From: Pseudomonadota bacterium
GTDB lineage: Bacteria > Pseudomonadota > Gammaproteobacteria > Steroidobacterales > Steroidobacteraceae
Assembly (NCBI GenBank): GCA_016704655.1
Contig: JADIZR010000005.1
Coordinates: 1-64,000, forward strand
Direction: 5' to 3'
DNA length: 64,000 nucleotides
Both the position numbers and the translations under genes were made by a program. This document shows positions 18,961 to 29,680 of the stretch, piece after piece. Each line of letters begins with the position of its first letter. Position 1 is the stretch's first letter. The notes beneath the pieces were generated by a model. That model saw only the letters and a list, made by a program, of their open reading frames with translations. It did not search any database and had not been told where the DNA came from.

Positions 18961-20264
18961 GCGCACGTCACCTGCTTGCCGCCGGCGTGCTCGTTGCGCT
19001 GACGGGGTGCGCGATCGGTCCCGACTACGAGCGGCCGGAGTTGCCGGCGCCCGTCGAGTTCCGCGGCGTGCTGTCTCCGCAGCAAGCTACGTCGTTCGCC
19101 AACCAGCACTGGGCCGAGGTGTTTCACGACCCCGAGTTGCAGCAGGTGATCGAGACCGCGCTCGCGAACAACCTCGACGTGAAGATCGCGGCAGCGCGTG
19201 TCGAGGAATTCCGGGGTCGTGCGCGCGTGGCCCGCAGCTACCTCGGACCCAACCTGAGCCTGGGTGGAAATACGACGCCGTCGCCCGGCACACCGGACGA
19301 CAGCAGCTACTCGCTCGGCCTGACGCTCAACTGGGAGATCGACCTGTTCGGGCGCCTGCGGCGTGCGAACGAAGTGGCACGCGCCCAGTTGCTCGCGACC
19401 GAGGACTTCCAGCGCGGCGTGATCAATGCCCTCGTAGCGGACGTGGCGACGACGTGGTTCCGCCTGCGCGAGATCGACGAGGAAATCGCGATCATCCAGC
19501 GCACGATCGAGAGCCAGTCAGCGTCGCTTGAACTCGTGCGCTCACTGAAACGGAACGGAGTCGCCTCGGCGACCGAGGAGATGCAGGCGCTGTCACAGCT
19601 GGCCGCGACACGCTCGCAGCTGCCGCAGGCGGAACTCACGCGCGTACAGACCGAGAACCTGCTGCGTCTGCTGCTGGGCGACTCCCCGGGCCCGGTGGCA
19701 CGCACCGGCCAGCCGTTTGCCTTCACGATCCCCGACGACATTCCAGTCGGCCTGCCGGCACAACTGCTCGCGCGTCGACCCGACCTGCGCCAGCTCGAGA
19801 ACGAACTGCACGCCGCCACGGCGAACGTGGGCATCGCCGAGGCCAGCCGGTTCCCGTACCTGTCGATCGGCCTGACGTCGTTTTTCGGAGTGATCAGCCC
19901 GGAGCTGGGCAACCTGCTCAATGGCAAGGACCCCGCACAGGACCTGTTCTCGATCGGTCCGTTCGTGAGCATGCCGATCTACCAGTCCGGCTTCGGCACC
20001 GGCACGGTCGAAGTGTCGAAGGCCCAGCTGCAGCAGTCGGAGCTGGCCTACCGCCGCGGCGTGCTGCAGGCGTACCGCGAAACGGCCGACGCGCTCGTCG
20101 TCACGGACAAGACGCGCGGGATCATTTCAGAGACGGTCATACGGCGCGATGCGGCCCTGCGGCTGCTCGACCTGCAGAAGCGGCGCTACAAGGCCGGTGT
20201 CGTGAGCTATCTCGAAGTGCTGGACGCCGAGCGCCTGGCGAGCTCTTTCCAAACTTTCAATTGA
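18957..20264 (+). CDS. RND outer-membrane factor lipoprotein (NodT/OprM family), C-terminus truncated
   Basis: Outer-membrane channel of the tripartite pump. Signal and lipobox LVALTGCAIGPDYERP, then the two TolC-like repeats with SSYSLGLTLNWEIDLFGRLR and FSIGPFVSMPIYQSG. Length is 435 aa, but family members continue some 40 residues past the YLEVLDAER block; here that block is followed at once by LASSFQTFN and a stop. The last bases enter a stretch that is clearly more AT-rich than its surroundings. The start overlaps the pump gene stop (ATGA). Truncation may remove the last helix of the periplasmic barrel. Confidence 0.88.
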   Translation: MSARHLLAAGVLVALTGCAIGPDYERPELPAPVEFRGVLSPQQATSFANQHWAEVFHDPELQQVIETALANNLDVKIAAARVEEFRGRARVARSYLGPNLSLGGNTTPSPGTPDDSSYSLGLTLNWEIDLFGRLRRANEVARAQLLATEDFQRGVINALVADVATTWFRLREIDEEIAIIQRTIESQSASLELVRSLKRNGVASATEEMQALSQLAATRSQLPQAELTRVQTENLLRLLLGDSPGPVARTGQPFAFTIPDDIPVGLPAQLLARRPDLRQLENELHAATANVGIAEASRFPYLSIGLTSFFGVISPELGNLLNGKDPAQDLFSIGPFVSMPIYQSGFGTGTVEVSKAQLQQSELAYRRGVLQAYRETADALVVTDKTRGIISETVIRRDAALRLLDLQKRRYKAGVVSYLEVLDAERLASSFQTFN

Positions 20265-20302
20265 AGGTCTTGCTGCGCTTGACTCACATCGTTCCTCGCG
20301 GG

Positions 20303-21076
20303 TTATGGAATTAAGATATCGGGGTCGCTAATTGTAATCCAGAGCCGGGCAAGCCGCGCCGGGTCCGACCGAATCCTCGGCGGCAGATGGGGGGGGGGGG
20401 CGGCGCCGGAGGGCCCTACCCCCCGCCCCTGCTCGAAGCGCCCATGCCGCAGGAAATACCCCACCTGCGCGGCAACGTCGTTCGCAAACAGCATGCCCAC
20501 ATGGCTGTGGGGCAACGCGACATGGTCGTTGAGTCCGGGGATCACGGTCTCGCTGACCGCGACGGTGCCGTCGTTTGCTTCGTCGAAGTGCGCGAAAAAC
20601 TGGCCGGTACCCAGTGGGCGGGTACCGGCGATGGCGCCGAGCGAGCGCCCGCAATCCGCGGGCCAGCATCGACCGCAGGGTTCAGCCAGTTCATGGAACG
20701 CGTTGGGTCCGATCAGCGGCCGCAGCATGGAGATGCGCCCCACGCCACTCGCGGCACGACTGCCGTTCAAGGGTGAACCGAGCAGGACCGCATTGCCGGG
20801 CAGGTCACGCATGCCCTGCTCCAGCGCGCGATACACGACCGCGCCGCCGAGGCTGTGTCCGACGAGGTGAACGCGGCCGGTGCTGGCCGCGCGCTCACGG
20901 GCAAATGCAGCAAGCTCGGCGACGATCTCGTCGACGTTGCCGTGCATGGACGGGTACGAGAACACGTGCACGTCGAAGCCGTGCCGTGTCTGCAGGCGCT
21001 GCCGCAGCACCCCGAACTCCAGCCCGGTCATCCACAGGCCGTGAACGAGGATGACCGGATCGCGTGTGTCGGCCAT
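20303..21076 (-). CDS. alpha/beta-fold hydrolase (lipase-like), suspect C-terminus
   Basis: DPVILVHGLWMTGLEFGVLR opens the fold (oxyanion HG), VHLVGHSLGG carries the nucleophile Ser, FDEANDGTVAVSETVIP the likely acid and HVALPHSHVGMLF the catalytic His. Members of this type act as lipases or esterases; the substrate is unknown. After FLRHGRFEQG the frame crosses a run of 12 G (20389-20400) and reads a Pro/Arg-rich tail to 20303 that does not look like the family, so the end is probably frameshifted. The ATG at 21076 overlaps the aspS stop. Confidence 0.8.
   Translation of the reverse strand: MADTRDPVILVHGLWMTGLEFGVLRQRLQTRHGFDVHVFSYPSMHGNVDEIVAELAAFARERAASTGRVHLVGHSLGGAVVYRALEQGMRDLPGNAVLLGSPLNGSRAASGVGRISMLRPLIGPNAFHELAEPCGRCWPADCGRSLGAIAGTRPLGTGQFFAHFDEANDGTVAVSETVIPGLNDHVALPHSHVGMLFANDVAAQVGYFLRHGRFEQGRGVGPSGAAPPPHLPPRIRSDPARLARLWITISDPDILIP
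20389..20400. repeat. poly-G tract (12 G) inside the hydrolase gene
   Basis: Uninterrupted run of 12 G on the plus strand (C on the coding strand). Beyond it the hydrolase reads an atypical tail. It could be a sequencing or assembly artefact, or a slippage-prone tract. Confidence 0.9.
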
Positions 21077-22857
21077 CACTCCTTGATGGGCAGCTTGACG
21101 CGAATGTGCAGGTCGCGCAGCTGCTGCTCCGCGACCTCGGTGGGCGCGTCGGTCAGCGGGCAGGTAGCGGTCTGCGTTTTCGGGAAGGCGATGACGTCGC
21201 GGATCGAGTCGGCGCCCGCCATCAGCATGGCCAGACGGTCGAGCCCGAACGCGATACCGCCGTGCGGCGGCGCGCCGAACTTCAGCGCGTCGAGCAGGAA
21301 GCCGAATTTCTTCCCGGCCTCCTCGGCGCCGATGCCGAGCATCTCGAACACGGTCGACTGCATCTCGTTGCGGTGGATACGCACCGAGCCGCCGCCGATT
21401 TCCGAACCGTTCAGCACCATGTCATACGCACGGGCAAGTGCCTGGCCCGGGCTGGCCTTGAGCGCCGCCGGCTCGTCGTTGACCGGCGATGTGAACGGGT
21501 GATGCATCGCGGCCCAGCGCTTCGAGTCGGGATCCCACTCGAACATCGGGAAGTCGATGACCCAGAGCGGCGCCCAGCCCTCGGCCACGAGGCCGAGATC
21601 CTGGCCGACCTTGATGCGCAGCGCGCCGATCGCGTCGTTGACGACCCGGGCCTTGTCCGCACCGAAGAAGATCAGGTCGCCAGTCTGCGCGCCCGTGCGC
21701 TGCATGAGGCCCGTCACCGCGGCATCCGACAGGAACTTGAGGATCGGCGACTGCAGGCCTTCGCGGCCCTTCGCCGCGTCGTTGACCTTCACGTATGCCA
21801 GGCCCTTCGCGCCGTAGCGCGCGACGAACGCGGCGTAGTCGTCGATCTGCTTGCGCGACAACTTTTCGCCGCCCTGCGGCACGCGCAGCGCTGCGACACG
21901 GCCCTCCGGATCCGCAGACGGACCCGAGAACACCTTGAACTCGCAGTCCTTGACCAGGTCGGCGACGTCGACAAGCTCCAGCGCGATGGGCAGGTCCGGC
22001 TTGTCGGAGCCGTAGCGGCGCATCGCCTCGGCGTACGTCATCCGCGGGAACGGCTCGGGCAACGGCTGGCCGAGCACGTCCTTGAAGAGCTTGCGAACCA
22101 GGCTCTCCATGAGGGCCATGATCTCGTCGCGCGTGAGGAACGACGTCTCGATGTCGAGCTGCGTGAATTCCGGCTGGCGGTCGGCGCGCAGGTCCTCGTC
22201 GCGGAAGCAGCGCACGATCTGGTAGTAGCGGTCGAAGCCCGACATCATCAGCAGCTGCTTGAAGATCTGCGGCGACTGCGGCAACGCGAAGAACTTGCCC
22301 GGCTGCGTGCGGCTCGGCACGAGGTAGTCGCGCGCGCCTTCCGGCGTGGCCTTGGTCAGCATCGGCGTCTCGACGTCGATGAAGCCGTTGCCGTCGAGGT
22401 ACTCGCGCATCGAGCGCGTGATCGCGTGACGCTGGCGCAGGCGCTTCTGCATCACGTCGCGGCGCAGGTCGATGTACCGGTACTTGAGCCGCGTCTCTTC
22501 CTTCACGTCCTCGTCGAGCTGGAACGGGATCGGCTCCGAGCGGTTCAGCACTTCGATACCGCGCGCGAGCAGTTCGACCTGGCCGGAAGCGAGGTTCGCG
22601 TTGGCCGTGCCGGCGGGCCGCGGACGCACCGTGCCGGTCACCTTGATCACCCATTCGCCGCGGAGACGCTCGGCCTCGGCGAAGACCTCGGCTGCGTCCG
22701 GATCGAAGACGACCTGCAGCAGGCCGTCGCGGTCGCGCAGGTCGACGAAAATGACGCCGCCGTGGTCGCGACGACGATGGACCCAGCCGGCCACTTCGAC
22801 CGTGGATCCGACGAGGTTCTCATTGACCTGGCCACAGTAATGGGTACGCATGGACAT
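21076..22857 (-). CDS. aspS: aspartate-tRNA ligase
   Basis: Class II synthetase of the bacterial type with GAD insertion. Seen: MRTHYCGQVNENLVGSTVEVAGWVHRRRDHGG (OB-fold anticodon-binding domain), YRYIDLRRDVMQKRLRQRH, motif 2 FRDEDLRADRQPEFTQLDIE, and motif 3 GGIAFGLDRLAMLM. Two starts are possible: ATG 22857 (MSMRTHY) and ATG 22851 (MRTHY); homologs favour the second, while neither has a good ribosome site. The enzyme may be discriminating or non-discriminating, which I did not resolve. It follows the DUF502 gene and overlaps the hydrolase. Confidence 0.96.
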   Translation of the reverse strand: MSMRTHYCGQVNENLVGSTVEVAGWVHRRRDHGGVIFVDLRDRDGLLQVVFDPDAAEVFAEAERLRGEWVIKVTGTVRPRPAGTANANLASGQVELLARGIEVLNRSEPIPFQLDEDVKEETRLKYRYIDLRRDVMQKRLRQRHAITRSMREYLDGNGFIDVETPMLTKATPEGARDYLVPSRTQPGKFFALPQSPQIFKQLLMMSGFDRYYQIVRCFRDEDLRADRQPEFTQLDIETSFLTRDEIMALMESLVRKLFKDVLGQPLPEPFPRMTYAEAMRRYGSDKPDLPIALELVDVADLVKDCEFKVFSGPSADPEGRVAALRVPQGGEKLSRKQIDDYAAFVARYGAKGLAYVKVNDAAKGREGLQSPILKFLSDAAVTGLMQRTGAQTGDLIFFGADKARVVNDAIGALRIKVGQDLGLVAEGWAPLWVIDFPMFEWDPDSKRWAAMHHPFTSPVNDEPAALKASPGQALARAYDMVLNGSEIGGGSVRIHRNEMQSTVFEMLGIGAEEAGKKFGFLLDALKFGAPPHGGIAFGLDRLAMLMAGADSIRDVIAFPKTQTATCPLTDAPTEVAEQQLRDLHIRVKLPIKE

Positions 22858-22927
22858 TGGGAAAATCCCGTAAAAAGGTGCGCGGCGAACGTCCTGGGGC
22901 CGGTTTGCGACGCTCAGCCGGGGAATG

Positions 22928-23677
22928 TTACGGAGGGGGTTGCTGCGGCGCAAGATCGGCCGCGACAGGCTTGTTGCTCCACTTGGGTACGACGACTCCC
23001 AGCGTCAGCAGCATCTTGAAGGCCTCGTCCACGGTCATGTCGAGGCGAACGACCTCGTCGCGGGGCACTAGGACGATGAATCCCGTGGTCGGGTTCGGCG
23101 TCGTGGGTACGAAGACGCAGACGACGTCCTGCGCCGTCTTGGCCTGGACTTCTTCCAGTTCTTCGGACGTGATGAACCCCACGCTGAAGATGCCCTTGCG
23201 CGGGAATTCGACCATCACGACCTGCTTGAACGACTTGCCCTTGTCGGTGAGCACGGTCTCGCTGAAGGTCTTGGCACCGCCGTAGACCGAGCCGATCACC
23301 GGGATTCGCCGCACCAGGTTCTCGAAGCCCGCGACGATCTGGCCGCCGAACAGGTTGCGGACCACGACGCCGGTCACCACCAGCAGGATGAATGACAGGA
23401 TGATGCCGACGCCGGGGACGTATTGGCCCACCAGCGCCTCGGGCCGCCAGGGCGGCGGCAACAGCACCAGGGACTGGTCGAGGATGCGGGACAGGAAGCG
23501 GATGACCCAGACGGTCACCATCACGGGGATCCAGATCAGGAGCCCCGCGATCAGGTGATTGCGCAATCGGCGCGCGAAGCTGCGGCGACCCCCTTTGCCG
23601 TCGCCCGCGTCATCGACGTCGGGGTCGCGGTCAGTCGAAGTCGGATCAGCCAATGGGTTCACTCCGGCGCGGGCCAC
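22928..23677 (-). CDS. DUF502 family inner-membrane protein
   Basis: 249-aa protein with two predicted membrane spans (HLIAGLLIWIPVMVTVWVIRFL and GVGIILSFILLVVTGVVVRNLFG), then the conserved block RRIPVIGSVYGGAKTFSETVL and a soluble part with VFVPTTPNPTTGFIVLVPRDEV. The N-terminus is acidic and probably cytoplasmic. A GTG start at 23677 is used; a later start is possible. The order fmdB-DUF502-aspS is common in beta- and gammaproteobacteria. Function is not established for the family. Confidence 0.9.
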   Translation of the reverse strand: MARAGVNPLADPTSTDRDPDVDDAGDGKGGRRSFARRLRNHLIAGLLIWIPVMVTVWVIRFLSRILDQSLVLLPPPWRPEALVGQYVPGVGIILSFILLVVTGVVVRNLFGGQIVAGFENLVRRIPVIGSVYGGAKTFSETVLTDKGKSFKQVVMVEFPRKGIFSVGFITSEELEEVQAKTAQDVVCVFVPTTPNPTTGFIVLVPRDEVVRLDMTVDEAFKMLLTLGVVVPKWSNKPVAADLAPQQPPP

Positions 23678-23691
23678 CTGCCCGGCTCGAT

Positions 23692-24105
23692 TCAGCGCTT
23701 GCGGACGGCTTTTCCTGGCGCGGATTTCTTCGCGGCCGGCCTGGATCGGGCGACCGGCTTCGCGGCGGGCTTCTTGACTGCGACGCTCTTCTTGGTCGAG
23801 GCAGGTTCCGCCTTCGTCTCGACCTTGTTGTCAGCCTTGTCGCTCTGCTCGGACTTGACCACGGCAGGACTCTCGGCCGGGGGAGCTTCGTCCTTGCCGG
23901 CCAGGTTGCGCTTGTTCTCCTTGTCCGACTTGAAATCGGTCTCGTACCAGCCGCTGCCCACGAGGCGGAACATCGGCGCCGACATCAGGCGCTGCAGCGT
24001 GTGCTTGCCGCATTCGGGGCACTCCCGCAGCGGCTTGTCGGAAATCTTCTGCAGCGCCTCCAGGTGGTGGTGGCACTTCTGACACTGGTATTCGTAAATC
24101 GGCAT
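23692..24105 (-). CDS. FmdB-family zinc ribbon protein
   Basis: Small putative regulatory protein: MPIYEYQCQKCHHHLE with CxxC, then LRECPECGKHTLQRLMSAPMFRLVGSGWYETDF, giving a four-Cys zinc ribbon at residues 8-40. The 137-aa protein ends in a Lys/Ala/Pro-rich tail (KKSVAVKKPAAKPVARSRPAAKK) that is likely disordered and may bind nucleic acid. The start MPIYEY is invariant in the family. It lies 52 nt after clpB and 14 nt before the DUF502 gene. Confidence 0.92.
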   Translation of the reverse strand: MPIYEYQCQKCHHHLEALQKISDKPLRECPECGKHTLQRLMSAPMFRLVGSGWYETDFKSDKENKRNLAGKDEAPPAESPAVVKSEQSDKADNKVETKAEPASTKKSVAVKKPAAKPVARSRPAAKKSAPGKAVRKR

Positions 24106-24157
24106 GGTCGGTCCGGCGCGGTGCAACGTGGTCTAGGGTAGTCGAAACGGCTGCGGA

Positions 24158-26747
<2,590 letters not shown>

Positions 26748-26780
26748 GGGGGCTCTGTCCGTGGGACGGTATGCGCCCAG

Positions 26781-26808
26781 ATTTGGGGCCGGACCCGCGA
26801 GAAAAAAG
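26781..26808 (-). promoter_or_regulatory. heat-shock (sigma-32-like) promoter for clpB
   Basis: Minus strand CTTTTT (26803-26808), 14-nt spacer, CCCCAAAT (26781-26788), against the sigma-32 consensus CTTGAA-N13/17-CCCCATNT. The -10 matches well and the -35 only in CTT. It lies 33 nt before the clpB start, where a heat-shock promoter is expected, and abuts the repeat array. Confidence 0.5.
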
Positions 26809-27035
26809 GGGGAGGAAGGGGAGGAAGGGCAGGAAGGGCAGGAAGGGGAGGAAGACCCGGAAGGGGAGGAAGACCCGGAAGGTCAGGAAGGCCCGGAAGG
26901 TCAGGAAGGCCCGGAAGGCATGGAAGTGCCGGACGTCAGAGCCTGGACCTTTCCGTACTCCTACCCTTCCTGCCCTTCCTATCCTTCCTGCCCTTCCTCC
27001 CCTTCCCCCCTTCCCCCCCCCTCCCCCCCCTTCCT
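26808..27035. repeat. 9-bp polypurine array facing its own polypyrimidine complement
   Basis: From about 26808 to 26935 the plus strand is a tandem array with period 9, unit GGAAGGNNN, including two copies of GGAAGGGGAGGAAGACCC and two of GGAAGGTCAGGAAGGCCC. After a centre near 26940-26955 the plus strand becomes the complement type, units such as CCCTTCCTG and CCCTTCCTA, decaying into C runs. The two halves can pair as a long imperfect hairpin or form triplex-type DNA. It fills the 287-nt gap between the ZIP gene and clpB. An open frame through it gives only low-complexity protein. Confidence 0.85.
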
Positions 27036-27813
27036 AATGCATGCCCTGGTGCGTCAGATACACCAGCCCCACCCCCAGGGCGATAAACAGCACCTGGCCC
27101 AGGCTCGCGCGCAGGTCCACGCGGCGGTGCAGTCCGGGAATGAGATCGGCCACGGCCACGTAGATGAAGCTGGAGGCAGCAAGGGCCAGCGCGTAGGGCA
27201 GCAGCTCCATCGCCGTATTGAGCGCGTAATACGCGACGACGCCGCCCACCACGGACGTGAGGCTCGATACCAGGTTCAACGTCATCGCCCGGGCGCGGCT
27301 GAATCCGCCCTGCAGCAGGATCGCCAGGTCGCCCACTTCCTGCGGGATTTCATGGGCGAATACAGCAAGCGCCGTGACGATGCCGAGCTGCGGGTTCGTC
27401 ATGAACGCCGCCGCCACGAGCACGCCATCCAGCAGGTTGTGGAACGTGTCGCCAGCGAGAATCAGGTTGGCCGACGCCCGGTCGCGCGCGTCGTGGCCAG
27501 GCGAGTGCATCTCGCAGGGATCGTCGTGGCAATGTCGCCAGAGCACGAACTTCTCGAGCAGGAAAAACAGCAGGATACCGACCAGCAGCGCGAGGCCGAT
27601 CCGATGACCCGACCCGGCACCGGCCACCTCGAGGGCATGTGGAATCAGCCCCAGGAACGCCGCGCCGAGCAGCGTGCCGGTAGCAAAGCTGACGAGGTGA
27701 GGCAGCATGGCCGTGCGCCAGCGCGCATCGAGCGCCAGGAACACGCCGGCCGCGAGGGCGCTCAACGCACCGCTCAGCGCCGTGAACACGACGATCAGGG
27801 CCAGGCTACTCAA
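27034..27813 (-). CDS. ZIP-family divalent metal transporter
   Basis: 259-aa inner-membrane protein with about eight membrane helices. The ZIP metal-site helices are present: LILAGDTFHNLLDGVLVAAAF and AVFAHEIPQEVGDLAILLQGG, with a His/Asp-rich cytoplasmic loop (RHCHDDPCEMHSPGHDARD) that may bind metal. Such proteins import or facilitate zinc, iron or manganese. It follows pgeF by 36 nt. The stop adjoins the pyrimidine-rich arm of the repeat array. Confidence 0.9.
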   Translation of the reverse strand: MSSLALIVVFTALSGALSALAAGVFLALDARWRTAMLPHLVSFATGTLLGAAFLGLIPHALEVAGAGSGHRIGLALLVGILLFFLLEKFVLWRHCHDDPCEMHSPGHDARDRASANLILAGDTFHNLLDGVLVAAAFMTNPQLGIVTALAVFAHEIPQEVGDLAILLQGGFSRARAMTLNLVSSLTSVVGGVVAYYALNTAMELLPYALALAASSFIYVAVADLIPGLHRRVDLRASLGQVLFIALGVGLVYLTHQGMH

Positions 27814-27849
27814 GGGTCGTACTGCCGCGTGCGGGGCCGGGAATGCGGG

Positions 27850-28662
27850 TCAGGTTAGCACGCGCACTGCGTGGGAATCGGTGCGGGCGCTGGGCGTAAG
27901 CCAGGCCAGCGTCGCCATGCGGCCGGTCCGGCCGCCGTCGCGCCGGAAGGAAAAGAATTCCGCGGCCTCGCGCTGCGTGCAGCGCCCGCCGCCACTGACG
28001 CGATGGACGCCGACACGGGCAAGCGCGCGGCGCGCCAGGCGGTACAGGTCGGCCTGGAAGCGGCCAGTCGCGTTGCGCATGAGCGCGTCGTCGTTCGCAG
28101 CGTCACGTGCGACGAACGCGTCACGCACCTCGGCCCCGACTTCAAACGCAGCGGGCCCGATCGCCGGCCCGAGCCACGCAACGAGCTGTGCGGGATCCGC
28201 CTGCAGCGCTGCCACGGTGGCTTCGAGCACGCCGCCCACGAGTCCGCGCCAGCCCGCATGCGCCACACCGATTCGTGTACCCGCGCGATCCGCGAACACG
28301 ACCGGCAGGCAATCGGCCGTCATTACCACGCAGACGCGGCCGGGCTCGAACGCGACGCACGCATCCGCACGCGGTTGCGCGGCACCGGTAGCAGCAGGCC
28401 CGGGATGTTCGACGACGTGGATGCCGTGCTCCTGCTCGAGCCAGAGCGGGTCCGACGGCAGCTTCGCGGCGGCTCGCAGCAACGCTCGATTCGCCCGCAC
28501 GTGTTCCGGATCGTCGCCGACGTGTTGCGCGAGGTTGAAACTCGCGTAGGCGTGCGCGCTCAGGCCACCGCCGCGCAGCGTCGAGAGCGCGTGCACGTTC
28601 GGCTCGACGTCCCAATCGGGCGTCAGCCAGGAACCCTGCGGAGAGGACACGCCTTGCGTCAT
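27850..28662 (-). CDS. pgeF: peptidoglycan editing factor PgeF (laccase-domain)
   Basis: YfiH/PgeF removes wrongly incorporated amino acids from UDP-MurNAc precursors. Family blocks are present: HALSTLRGGGLS, CVVMTADCLPVVFAD with the Cys/Asp site, GVAHAGWRGLVGGVLEATV with the zinc His, and LGPAIGPAAFEVG. The 270-aa length is typical. Its start overlaps the rluD stop (ATGA), so the pair is translationally coupled, as in E. coli where rluD and yfiH are adjacent. Confidence 0.93.
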   Translation of the reverse strand: MTQGVSSPQGSWLTPDWDVEPNVHALSTLRGGGLSAHAYASFNLAQHVGDDPEHVRANRALLRAAAKLPSDPLWLEQEHGIHVVEHPGPAATGAAQPRADACVAFEPGRVCVVMTADCLPVVFADRAGTRIGVAHAGWRGLVGGVLEATVAALQADPAQLVAWLGPAIGPAAFEVGAEVRDAFVARDAANDDALMRNATGRFQADLYRLARRALARVGVHRVSGGGRCTQREAAEFFSFRRDGGRTGRMATLAWLTPSARTDSHAVRVLT

Positions 28663-29624
28663 GCCTTGGCGGCGGCGAGGTCCGCAGCCAGCACTGCAAG
28701 GAGTCCCAGCATGTCCCCGGGCAACGGCGCCTGCGCTTCGAGCGGCTTGCCCGTCACGGGATGCTCCAATTGCAGCCTCGCAGCGTGCAGCGCCTGTCGC
28801 GGGAATTCACGCAACGCGGTGCGCAACTCTTCGGTCGCGCCTTTCGGCAGCGCGAGCCGACCGCCGTACACGCGGTCACCGACGATCGGGTAATTGACGT
28901 GCGCGAGGTGCACGCGGATCTGGTGCGTGCGACCCGTTTCGAGCTGCACGCGGACGTGCGTGTGTGCACGGAAACGCCGGATCACGCGGTAATGCGTGAC
29001 GGCATCGCGACCGCCGTCGCGGATCGCCATGCGCACGCGGTCCGTCGGGTGCCGGTCGATCGGCGCGTCGATCGTGCCGCCCGCCGTCATCACGCCCCGG
29101 CAGATGGTTTCGTATTCGCGGTGGATCTCACGCGCTTCGAGCATCCGCACCAGCGCGGTATGCGCCTTGAGCGTGCGGGCCACGATCAGCAATCCGCTCG
29201 TGTCCTTGTCGAGCCGGTGCACGATGCCGGCGCGAGGCAACTTGCCGAGTTCGGGGTCGCGCGACAGCAGCGCGTTCTGCAGCGTCTGGTCGGGGTTGCC
29301 GGCGCCCGGATGCACGACCAGCCCGGCGGGCTTGTCGACGATGAAAACGTGCTTGTCCTCGTACGCCATCAGCAGCGGGATGGCCTGCGCGGCCGCGCTC
29401 GATTCCTCGATCACGGTGCCGGCAACTGCAACCCTCTCACCGCCGTTGACCTTGTCACGGGGGCGGCGAACGGCCCCATCGACCAGCACTTCGCCGGCCT
29501 CGATCCACGTCTTCAGGCGGCTGCGGGAGTAGTCGGGCAACAGGCGGGCAAGCACCTGGTCGAGACGTTGGCCCGCCTCGGTGTCGGGAATCTGCAGGCT
29601 GAGTTGAACGGTTGAGGTCGGCAT
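28659..29624 (-). CDS. rluD: 23S rRNA pseudouridine synthase RluD
   Basis: Makes pseudouridines in helix 69 of 23S rRNA. The 321-aa protein has an S4-like domain (GQRLDQVLARLLPDYSRSRLKTWIEAGEV), and the RluA-family catalytic motif GIVHRLDKDTSGLLIVA with the active Asp, then RTHQIRVHLAHVNYPIVGD. I chose MPTSTVQLSLQIP because homology begins there and because TAGAAT lies exactly 8 nt upstream, which suggests a leaderless mRNA; an upstream extension is not conserved. It is divergent from bamD, as in E. coli. Confidence 0.95.
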   Translation of the reverse strand: MPTSTVQLSLQIPDTEAGQRLDQVLARLLPDYSRSRLKTWIEAGEVLVDGAVRRPRDKVNGGERVAVAGTVIEESSAAAQAIPLLMAYEDKHVFIVDKPAGLVVHPGAGNPDQTLQNALLSRDPELGKLPRAGIVHRLDKDTSGLLIVARTLKAHTALVRMLEAREIHREYETICRGVMTAGGTIDAPIDRHPTDRVRMAIRDGGRDAVTHYRVIRRFRAHTHVRVQLETGRTHQIRVHLAHVNYPIVGDRVYGGRLALPKGATEELRTALREFPRQALHAARLQLEHPVTGKPLEAQAPLPGDMLGLLAVLAADLAAAKA

Positions 29625-29632
29625 GGGGTCGA

Positions 29633-29644
29633 ATTCTATATACT
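29633..29644. promoter_or_regulatory. back-to-back -10 boxes of the rluD and bamD promoters
   Basis: On the minus strand TAGAAT (29633-29638) points at rluD, 8 nt from its ATG. Immediately next to it on the plus strand TATACT (29639-29644) points at bamD, 36 nt from its ATG. The whole divergent gap is 56 nt. Neither has an obvious -35. RNA polymerase binding at one would block the other. Confidence 0.5.
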
Positions 29645-29680
29645 TCACGCCCTTCCGCAGGGCTCGACCCAGGATCCCCC

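Noticed and set aside
26808..27035. CRISPR array
   Set aside because: Units are 9 bp with no spacers of unique sequence and no cas genes nearby.
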